64,000 bases of DNA. Source: Streptomyces sp. SAI-127 (GTDB lineage Bacteria > Actinomycetota > Actinomycetes > Streptomycetales > Streptomycetaceae). Made by a program: the position numbers and the translations under genes. Each line of letters opens with the position of its first letter. The first letter of the stretch is position 1. The stretch lies in the NCBI RefSeq assembly GCF_029894425.1, contig NZ_JARXYJ010000001.1, forward strand, positions 6,840,501-6,904,500. The letters are read 5' to 3'. The notes under the pieces are model-generated. The model saw only the letters and a list, made by a program, of their open reading frames with translations. It did not search any database and had not been told where the DNA came from. Of this stretch, positions 58,089-64,000 are shown in pieces.

Positions 58089-58663
58089 GCGCCTGGTGGG
58101 GGTAGGTACTGCTCCCCAAGGAGTGCGCACAAGGCCGCATTAGCTCGATCGTGTGATCGTCCGCTGACGGGCTTGCGGCGCCCTGGGCTGTTCGGGCTGG
58201 CGTGGTCGTGCGACCTGGGACACCGGGTACGGCGTCAGCGTGCGGGGCCCCTGCTCCACCAGAGGATGGTTCAGGGCCTCCCCGTCGCCTCTGGCCGTAC
58301 CGACCTGCCAGGTCGTAAGGGAACTGGCCTCTCAGGCTCGGACCGCGCACAGGATGCGTGTCGCCGCCCCGGGGTCGAGTACGCCGGGGACCAGCTCGCC
58401 CAAGCCCGTTCGGGGCGCGCGGCTGAACGGACTCACTCCCGCTCAGTCCACAGGAACGGTGACGCGTCGGGTTGTGTGGCGGCTGCGGGTTCGTTGTAGC
58501 TGGTCGCGCAGTTCCCCGCGGCCCTTGGGTGGGTGACTGACCGCAGCCGCAACCTGCTCAGGGGCGCGGGGCTGTATCGATGTGCGGCTACCGCCGCGGG
58601 CGCGACGAGCCCCCACCGGCCCGCAGCCGTACGACCCGCCCGCAGACTCGCCGCGCGTATCCG
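58089..58663. other. 575-bp intergenic region with repeats
   Basis: Between the convergent ends of hemW and the DUF3097 gene. The frames are open by base composition, but no start, RBS or recognisable protein is seen. The right third holds two dispersed-repeat copies (D and E) in inverted orientation; the left two thirds contain nothing I can name. Confidence 0.6.
58484..58614. repeat. Inverted pair of dispersed repeats (copies D and E)
   Basis: D (58484-58525) is TGCGGGTTCGTTGTAGCTGG then TCGCGCAGTTCCCCGCGG. E (58560-58614) starts AGGGGCGCGGGGCTGT and is the related reverse-orientation form. Together they could form a long stem acting as terminator for both neighbours. Confidence 0.65.
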
Positions 58664-59476
58664 CTACGGCGCCGTGACGAAGTCGATCAGTTCCTCCACC
58701 CGGCCCAGCAGCTCCGGCTCCAGGTCCCGGTAGGACCCCACCCGCTTCAGGATCGCCTGCCACACCGCGCCCGTGTTCTCCGACGGCCAGCCCAGGGCTT
58801 TGCACACGCCCGTCTTCCAGTCCTGGCCGTGCGGTACCCGGGGCCATGCCTCGATGCCCAGGGACGACGGCTTCACCGCCTCCCAGATGTCGATGTACGG
58901 ATGGCCGACGACAAGCGCGTGTTCGCTGGTCACCTGCTGTGCGATGCGCCACTCCTTGGTGCCGGGGAGCAGGTGGTCGACCAGGACGCCGAGGCGGGCG
59001 TCCGGGCCCGGCGCGAATTCGGCGACGATCGACGGGAGGTCGTCCACGCCCTCCAGGTACTCCACGACCACGCCCTCGATGCGCAGGTCGTCGCCCCAGA
59101 CCTTCTCCACGAGTTCCGCGTCGTGGCGGCCCTCGACGTAGATACGGCCCGCGCGGGCCACGCGTGCGCGGGCGCCGGGGACGGCCACCGAGCCGGACGC
59201 GGTACGAGTGGGTCGCACAGAAGCGGCTGAGGCGCCCGACGGCTTCACCAGCGTCACCACCCGGCCCTCCAGGAGGAAACCGCGCGGCTCCAGCGGGAAC
59301 ACCCGGTGCTTGCCGAAGCGGTCCTCCAGCGTCACCGTGCCCGCCTCGCAGCGGATCACCGCGCCGCAGAAGCCCGTCCCCGGCTCCTCGACCACCAGAC
59401 CGGGCTCGGCGGGGACCTCCGGCACCGGCTTGGGCTTCTTCCACGGAGGGGTCAGGTCGGCGGAGTACTGGCGCAT
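58664..59476 (-). CDS. DUF3097 family protein
   Basis: 270 residues, ATG at 59476. Actinobacterial family of unknown function, commonly next to hemW. N-terminal beta-rich part (about 25-80), then RIYVEGRHDAELVEKVW (111-127) and LGVLVDHLL (162-170). Glu115, Asp119 and Asp167 are spaced like acidic residues of a Toprim fold, which would imply nucleic acid phosphotransfer chemistry or binding; this is an inference. No signal peptide. Confidence 0.85.
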   Translation of the reverse strand: MRQYSADLTPPWKKPKPVPEVPAEPGLVVEEPGTGFCGAVIRCEAGTVTLEDRFGKHRVFPLEPRGFLLEGRVVTLVKPSGASAASVRPTRTASGSVAVPGARARVARAGRIYVEGRHDAELVEKVWGDDLRIEGVVVEYLEGVDDLPSIVAEFAPGPDARLGVLVDHLLPGTKEWRIAQQVTSEHALVVGHPYIDIWEAVKPSSLGIEAWPRVPHGQDWKTGVCKALGWPSENTGAVWQAILKRVGSYRDLEPELLGRVEELIDFVTAP

Positions 59477-59507
59477 TCGGATGACGATAGGAGAAGCGGC
59501 TCGGGAG

Positions 59508-60239
59508 TCATGACGACACGCCGAAGCGGGCGGCCAGCGCGTCCCGCTGTGCCCGGACGAACGCCGCGTCCACCACCGCTCCGTGACCGGGCACGTACAG
59601 CGCGTCCTCGCCGCCCAGGTCCAGCAGCCGGTCCAGCGCGGCGGGCCACTGCGGCGGTACGGCGTCCGGGCCCGCCTGCGGTTCGCCCGACTCCTCGACC
59701 AGGTCGCCGCAGAAGACGACCTCCGGGGAGCCGGGGACGAGGACGGCGAGGTCGTGGGCCGTGTGGCCGGGGCCGACGTTCGCCAGCAGCGCCTGCCGGC
59801 CGCCGCCGAGGTCGAGCGTCCACTCGCCGGAGACGTGATGCCGGGGCGAGACGAGGGCGTCCACCGCCTCGTCGGCCACCGCCGGGTCCAGTCCGTTGCG
59901 CACCGCGTCCGCCCGCAGCTCCGCGCGGCCCAGCCGTCCCCTCAGCACCGTCTCCACACCCACGGCGCCGAACACCTCCGCCCCGGCGAACGCCGCCGCC
60001 CCGAAGACATGGTCGAAGTGGGGGTGGGTGAGCGCGAGATGGGTCACACGATGACCGGCGAGTTCCTCGGCCTGGGCGCGCAGGCGGGCGCCCTCCGCGA
60101 GTCCGGAGCCGGAGTCGATCAGCAGGGCCGTGCCCTCGCCGATCACCAGGCCCGCCGTACAGTCCCAGCCGGGCAGCCGGCACCGCCCCACCCCGGTCGC
60201 GACCCGCTCCCACCCGAGCTCTTCCCAAGTCACCGTCAT
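59508..60239 (-). CDS. MBL-fold metallohydrolase
   Basis: 243 residues, ATG at 60239. HxHxDH zinc motif in [14 protein letters not shown], later [19 protein letters not shown] and VPGHGAVVD. Typical two-zinc hydrolase; substrate not predictable (glyoxalase-II or lactonase-like members share the pattern). It lies 31 bases upstream of DUF3097 on the same strand, likely one operon, and is divergent from hrcA. Confidence 0.88.
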   Translation of the reverse strand: MTVTWEELGWERVATGVGRCRLPGWDCTAGLVIGEGTALLIDSGSGLAEGARLRAQAEELAGHRVTHLALTHPHFDHVFGAAAFAGAEVFGAVGVETVLRGRLGRAELRADAVRNGLDPAVADEAVDALVSPRHHVSGEWTLDLGGGRQALLANVGPGHTAHDLAVLVPGSPEVVFCGDLVEESGEPQAGPDAVPPQWPAALDRLLDLGGEDALYVPGHGAVVDAAFVRAQRDALAARFGVSS

Positions 60240-60281
60240 ACCGCGACGCTAGCCCTACAACCCGTCACGCCGGGACCAGCC

Positions 60282-60312
60282 TTGCCCAGGGCCTACCCCA
60301 CCGCCGTACACT
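60282..60312 (+). promoter_or_regulatory. hrcA-dnaJ promoter
   Basis: -35-like TTGCCC (60282-60287), 19-bp spacer, -10 TACACT (60307-60312). The CIRCE operator begins 13 bases downstream, over the expected start site region. Confidence 0.6.
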
Positions 60313-60324
60313 GGCCGGGGAGCG

Positions 60325-60351
60325 CTGGCACTCGGACGGACAGAGTGCCAG
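60325..60351. promoter_or_regulatory. CIRCE operator (HrcA binding site)
   Basis: CTGGCACTC-N9-GAGTGCCAG, a perfect inverted repeat with the diagnostic 9-bp spacer. The consensus TTAGCACTC is GC-shifted (CTGG for TTAG) but the GCACTC/GAGTGC core is intact. HrcA should autoregulate the operon here. Confidence 0.92.
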
Positions 60352-60389
60352 GCGAGGCGCAAAGGGAACGACTTCTGGAGGTGTGCGCG

Positions 60390-61406
60390 ATGCTGAGTGA
60401 ACGCAGGCTCCAGGTGCTGCGCGCCATCGTCCAGGACTATGTCGGCACCGAGGAGCCGGTCGGGTCGAAGGCCCTGACCGAGCGGCACAACCTCGGCGTC
60501 TCCCCGGCGACCGTCCGCAACGACATGGCGGCCCTGGAGGACGAGGGGTTCATCGCCCAGCCGCACACCAGTGCCGGGCGCATCCCGACCGACAAGGGCT
60601 ATCGGCTGTTCGTCGACAAGCTGGCGGGCGTCAAGCCGATGACCGCGCCCGAGCGGCGCGCGATCCAGAACTTCCTCGACGGCGCGGTCGACCTCGACGA
60701 CGTCGTGGCCAGGACCGTGCGGCTGCTGGCGCAGCTGACCCGGCAGGTCGCCGTCGTGCAGTACCCGTCCCTGACCCGCTCGACCGTGCGGCACGTGGAA
60801 CTGCTCTCGCTCGCCCCCGCGCGCGTGATGCTCGTGCTGATCACGGACACCGGCCGGGTCGAGCAGCGCATGGTCGACTGCCCGGCGCCCTTCGGGGAGG
60901 CCTCGCTCGCCGATCTGCGGGCCCGGCTCAACAGCAGGGTCGCCGGACGGCGGTTCGCCGATGTGCCGCGGCTGGTCGAGGACCTGCCCGAAGGCTTCGA
61001 CGTCGAGGACAGGGGTACGGTCACGACAGTGCTCTCCACTCTCCTGGAGACACTCGTCGAGGAGAACGAGGAGCGGCTGATGATCGGCGGCACCGCCAAT
61101 CTCACCCGCTTCGGACATGACTTTCCCCTCACCATCCGGCCCGTCCTGGAGGCTCTGGAGGAGCAGGTCGTCCTCCTCAAACTCCTTGGCGAGGCGGGGG
61201 ATTCGGGCATGACCGTACGCATCGGTCACGAGAACGCCTATGAGGGACTCAACTCCACTTCAGTGGTGTCGGTCGGCTACGGTTCGGGCAACGAGGCAGT
61301 CGCCAAGCTCGGCGTGGTCGGACCGACCCGCATGGATTACCCGGGAACGATGGGAGCGGTACGCGCAGTGGCACGGTACGTCGGACAGATCCTGGCGGAG
61401 TCGTAA
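60390..61406 (+). CDS. hrcA: Heat-inducible transcription repressor HrcA
   Basis: 338 residues, ATG at 60390 with GGAGG eight bases upstream. N-terminal winged helix ([47 protein letters not shown]) and the HrcA dimerisation domain. Represses CIRCE-controlled chaperone genes, with GroEL modulating activity in other bacteria. Its TAA is followed immediately by the dnaJ GTG. Confidence 0.96.
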   Translation: MLSERRLQVLRAIVQDYVGTEEPVGSKALTERHNLGVSPATVRNDMAALEDEGFIAQPHTSAGRIPTDKGYRLFVDKLAGVKPMTAPERRAIQNFLDGAVDLDDVVARTVRLLAQLTRQVAVVQYPSLTRSTVRHVELLSLAPARVMLVLITDTGRVEQRMVDCPAPFGEASLADLRARLNSRVAGRRFADVPRLVEDLPEGFDVEDRGTVTTVLSTLLETLVEENEERLMIGGTANLTRFGHDFPLTIRPVLEALEEQVVLLKLLGEAGDSGMTVRIGHENAYEGLNSTSVVSVGYGSGNEAVAKLGVVGPTRMDYPGTMGAVRAVARYVGQILAES

Positions 61407-62546
61407 GTGGCCACGGACTACTACGCCGTTCTCGGCGTGCGCCGCGACGCGTCGCAGGATGAGATCAAGAAGGCGTTCCGTCGGCTCGCGCGCGAGCTGC
61501 ACCCGGACGTCAACCCGGATCCGAAGACCCAGGAGCGGTTCAAGGAGATCAACGCCGCTTACGAGGTGTTGTCGGACCCGCAGAAGAAGCAGGTCTACGA
61601 CCTCGGCGGCGACCCGCTCTCGCAGGCCGGCGGCGGTGGCGCGGGCGGCTTCGGGGCCGGTGGGTTCGGGAACTTCTCGGACATCATGGACGCGTTCTTC
61701 GGTACGGCGTCGCAGCGGGGTCCGCGCTCGCGCACCCGGCGCGGCCAGGACGCGATGATCCGTCTCGAGATCGAGCTCGACGAGGCGGCCTTCGGCACCA
61801 CGAAGGACATCCAGGTCGACACGGCGATCGTCTGCACCACCTGCAGCGGTGAGGGCGCGGCGCCGGGGACCTCCGCCCAGACGTGTGACATGTGCCGCGG
61901 CCGCGGTGAGGTGTCGCAGGTGACGCGGTCCTTCCTGGGCCAGGTCATGACGTCCCGGCCGTGCCCGCAGTGCCAGGGCTTCGGCACCGTGGTCCCGACG
62001 CCGTGCCCGGAGTGCGCCGGCGACGGCCGGGTCCGCTCGCGCCGCACACTGACCGTGAAGATCCCGGCCGGTGTGGACAACGGCACGCGGATCCAGCTCG
62101 CGGGTGAGGGCGAGGTCGGTCCCGGTGGCGGTCCCGCCGGTGACCTCTACGTCGAGATCCACGAACTCCCGCACTCGCAGTTCCAGCGGCGCGGCGACGA
62201 CCTGCACTGCACGGTCACGCTCCCGATGACGGCGGCGTCGCTCGGCACGAAGGTGCCGCTGGAGACGCTGGACGGCATGGAGGAGGTCGACATCCGGCCC
62301 GGTACCCAGTCCGGCCAGTCGATCCCGCTGCACAGCCGTGGCGTCACCCACCTGCGCGGCGGCGGCCGGGGCGACCTCATCGTCCACGTCGAGGTCCAGA
62401 CCCCGACCAAGCTGGACCCCGAGCAGGAGCGCCTGCTGCGCGAGCTGGCCAAGCTGCGCGGCGAGGAGCGCCCCACGGGGCAGTTCCAGCCGGGGCAGCA
62501 GGGCCTGTTCTCCAGGTTGAAGGACGCGTTCAACGGCCGTACGTGA
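61407..62546 (+). CDS. dnaJ: Chaperone DnaJ (second copy type, dnaJ2)
   Basis: 379 residues, GTG at 61407 abutting the hrcA stop. J domain with HPD (32-34), Gly/Phe-rich linker (about 72-95), four CxxCxGxG-type zinc repeats (CTTCSGEG, CDMCRGRG, CPQCQGFG, CPECAGDG; about 145-205) and the C-terminal substrate-binding domains. Co-chaperone of DnaK under HrcA control; actinomycetes carry another dnaJ in the dnaK operon. Its 3' end is partially duplicated downstream. Confidence 0.96.
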   Translation: MATDYYAVLGVRRDASQDEIKKAFRRLARELHPDVNPDPKTQERFKEINAAYEVLSDPQKKQVYDLGGDPLSQAGGGGAGGFGAGGFGNFSDIMDAFFGTASQRGPRSRTRRGQDAMIRLEIELDEAAFGTTKDIQVDTAIVCTTCSGEGAAPGTSAQTCDMCRGRGEVSQVTRSFLGQVMTSRPCPQCQGFGTVVPTPCPECAGDGRVRSRRTLTVKIPAGVDNGTRIQLAGEGEVGPGGGPAGDLYVEIHELPHSQFQRRGDDLHCTVTLPMTAASLGTKVPLETLDGMEEVDIRPGTQSGQSIPLHSRGVTHLRGGGRGDLIVHVEVQTPTKLDPEQERLLRELAKLRGEERPTGQFQPGQQGLFSRLKDAFNGRT

Positions 62547-62700
62547 GGCGTGGGACGACTGCCGGGGGTCCGGGGGTTGTCCCCCGGGCAGACACAGCCA
62601 GCCGGGGCAGCAGGGCCTGTTCTCCAGGTTGAAGGACGTGTTCAACGGCCGTACGTGAGCTGTCGACGGACGTGTTCAACGGCCGTACGTGAGCTGTCGA
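62486..62700 (+). repeat. Partial tandem duplications of the dnaJ 3' end
   Basis: The last 62 bases of dnaJ and its stop region (62486-62547) recur at 62598-62659 with one substitution (GACGCG to GACGTG). A 33-base part of that copy (62634-62666) recurs at 62668-62700 with period 34. The copies lack starts and are not genes. Confidence 0.95.
62559..62591 (+). terminator. Terminator of hrcA-dnaJ
   Basis: CTGCCGGGGG and CCCCCGGGCAG pair with one bulged G around a G-rich loop, 12 bases after the dnaJ stop and before the duplicated copy. Confidence 0.7.
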
Positions 62701-62744
62701 AGGCCCGATTCGGACTTGTTCGGAGGACGTGACAACATGCCGTC

Positions 62745-63821
62745 ATGTCCTCCGCGCTGACCGGTCTCTTCCGTCATCCGATCGTGCAGGCCCCCATGGC
62801 GGGCGGTGTCTCCGTGCCGCGGCTCGCCGCCGCCGTGTCCGAGGCGGGCGGGCTCGGATTCCTCGCGGCCGGGTACAAGACGGCCGACGGTTTGTACCAG
62901 GAGATCAAGCAGCTGCGCGGGCTGACCGCGCTGCCCTTCGGGGTCAACCTGTTCATGCCGCAACCCGAGTACGCCGACCCGGCGGCCGTCGACGTCTACG
63001 CCCATCAGCTCGCCGGCGAGGCCACCTGGTACGAGACCGAGCTCGGCGACCCCGACAGCGGCCGTGACGACGGGTACGACGCCAAACTCGCCGTACTCCT
63101 CGACAACCCCGTGCCGGCGGCCTCCTTCCACTTCGGGATCCCGAGCAGTGAGGTCCTGGAGTCGCTGCGCCGTGCCGGCACCTTCACCCTCGTCACCGCG
63201 ACCACCCCCGAAGAGGCCCTCGCCGTGCAGTACGCGGGCGCCGACGCGGTCATCGCGCAGGGCGTGGAGGCCGGCGGTCACCAGGGCACCCACCGGGACC
63301 TCCCCGAGCAGGACGGCTCCGGCCTCGGACTCCTCTCGCTCGTCGCCCAGATCCGGGAGACGGTGACCATCCCGATCGTCGCCGCCGGCGGCATCATGCG
63401 CGGCAGCCAGATCGCCGCCGTCCTCGCCGCGGGCGCGAGCGCGGCCCAGCTCGGCACGGCGTTCCTCGCCACGCACGAGTCGGGCGCCCACGACGTGCAC
63501 AAGCAGGCGCTGACCAACCCCCTCTACGTCCGCACCGAGTTGACCCGCGCCTTCTCCGGCAGACCGGCTCGTGGCCTGGTCAACCGCTTCCTGCGCGAGC
63601 ACGGACCGTACGCGCCGGCCGCCTATCCCGAGGTCCACCACCTCACCGCCCCGCTCAGGAAGGCCGCCGCCAAGGCCAAGGACGCCCAGGGCATGGCGCT
63701 GTGGGCGGGCCAGGGGCACCGGATGGCACGCGAGCTGCCCGCGGGACAGCTGGTGGAGATACTCGCCGCCGAATTCGACGCCGCCAGGACAGCGTTGTCA
63801 GGGACGGGGGACGCGCGATGA
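62745..63821 (+). CDS. Nitronate monooxygenase-like flavoprotein
   Basis: 358 residues, ATG at 62745. FMN-dependent TIM-barrel (2-nitropropane dioxygenase/NMO family): HPIVQAPMAGGVSVPRLAAAVSEAGGLGFLAAGY at the N-terminus, VEAGGHQGTH with the catalytic-type His, IVAAGGIMRG and GTAFLATHESGA for phosphate binding. It may detoxify nitroalkanes such as propionate-3-nitronate; the sub-class is uncertain. Its stop overlaps the rsmE start (ATGA). Confidence 0.87.
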   Translation: MSSALTGLFRHPIVQAPMAGGVSVPRLAAAVSEAGGLGFLAAGYKTADGLYQEIKQLRGLTALPFGVNLFMPQPEYADPAAVDVYAHQLAGEATWYETELGDPDSGRDDGYDAKLAVLLDNPVPAASFHFGIPSSEVLESLRRAGTFTLVTATTPEEALAVQYAGADAVIAQGVEAGGHQGTHRDLPEQDGSGLGLLSLVAQIRETVTIPIVAAGGIMRGSQIAAVLAAGASAAQLGTAFLATHESGAHDVHKQALTNPLYVRTELTRAFSGRPARGLVNRFLREHGPYAPAAYPEVHHLTAPLRKAAAKAKDAQGMALWAGQGHRMARELPAGQLVEILAAEFDAARTALSGTGDAR

Positions 63822-64000
63822 CCGCACCGGTGTTCGTGGTCGAGCACTTCGACGCGGACGGCGGCGGACGCTACGTCCTCGACGGCCCCGAAGGCCGCCA
63901 CGCCGTCTCCGTGAAGCGGCTCCAGCCCGGCGAGGACGTCATCCTCACCGACGGGGCCGGGCGCTGGGCCGACTGCGTGGTGCTCGGCACCGAGGGCAAG
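63818..64000 (+). CDS. rsmE: 16S rRNA (uracil-1498-N3)-methyltransferase RsmE (3' end outside window)
   Basis: First 61 residues only. The PUA-like N-terminal domain is visible (FVVEHFDADGGGRYVLDGPE, GRHAVSVKRLQPGEDVILTDG), which matches RsmE. The SPOUT methyltransferase domain lies beyond the window. Coupled to the preceding gene by a 4-bp overlap. Position after dnaJ matches actinobacterial synteny. Confidence 0.9.
   Translation, partial: MTAPVFVVEHFDADGGGRYVLDGPEGRHAVSVKRLQPGEDVILTDGAGRWADCVVLGTEGK

Noticed and set aside
58173..58499. Hypothetical 108-residue gene in the hemW/DUF3097 gap
   Set aside because: No RBS, no homology I recognise, and it runs into a dispersed repeat.
62550..62732. 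60-residue ORF after dnaJ
   Set aside because: It is made of out-of-frame copies of the dnaJ 3' end and the terminator.

Overview
The window is high-GC (roughly 72%), densely packed chromosomal DNA from a Streptomyces-type actinomycete. The evidence is the third-position GC bias, frequent GTG starts, Tat and secreted proteins, the gene order obg / proB-proA / nadD / rsfS / leuS / comEA-comEC / holA / rpsT-lepA / hemW / hrcA-dnaJ / rsmE, and dispersed short repeats typical of Streptomyces. It looks like core chromosome. I see no transposase, phage gene, integrase or CRISPR array.

Layout. 1-2.9 kb: the 3' part of obg and a secreted FG-GAP repeat protein. 3-16 kb: an envelope region with a Tat-exported PhoD phosphatase, a PAPS-binding-loop sulfotransferase-like gene, a fused cytidylyltransferase/SDR (CDP-ribitol type), three paralogous TagF-like polyol-phosphate transferases with membrane N-termini and a GT2 glycosyltransferase. 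15.6-19.2 kb: proB, a protein with a 33-bp repeat N-terminus, and proA. 19.3-26.7 kb: two related membrane proteins sharing an SVVFDE(A/S)FVRAA motif, an M48 protease, two tiny membrane proteins, nadD, an LCP/LytR_C protein (probable PdtA orthologue), rsfS and a histidine phosphatase. 26.7-30 kb: two tRNA-Ala(GGC) genes flanking a regulator/MFS exporter pair and two small zinc-ribbon proteins. 30-33 kb: a two-gene electron-transfer operon (ferric-reductase-like membrane protein plus a NuoF-like protein fused to a ferredoxin). 33.3-38.2 kb: leuS behind a leader peptide and attenuator, a membrane-anchored coiled-coil protein and a DegV protein. 38.3-45.2 kb: comEA, comEC, an arylamine N-acetyltransferase, holA and an NTF2-like protein. 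45.4-50 kb: rpsT (minus) and lepA (plus), then an acyl-CoA synthetase. 50-57 kb: a very large poly-HAMP hybrid histidine kinase with its response regulator, divergent from a SpoIIE-type phosphatase. 56.9-64 kb: hemW, a DUF3097 protein, an MBL hydrolase, CIRCE-hrcA-dnaJ, a nitronate monooxygenase-like gene and the start of rsmE.

Functional themes. Cell-wall glycopolymer synthesis (3-16 kb) and attachment (LCP protein at 23.6 kb) lie close to cell-division-era membrane proteins of unknown role. Translation and stress genes (tRNAs, rsfS, leuS, lepA, rpsT, hrcA-dnaJ) occupy the rest. Several genes show a -10-like hexamer six to eight bases before the start codon, which suggests leaderless transcripts. 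The items I find most worth a second look are the leuS attenuator, the NuoF-like/cytochrome pair, the PdtA-like protein lacking canonical LCP arginines, an in-frame palindromic repeat inside the sulfotransferase-like gene, and a partial tandem duplication of the dnaJ 3' end.
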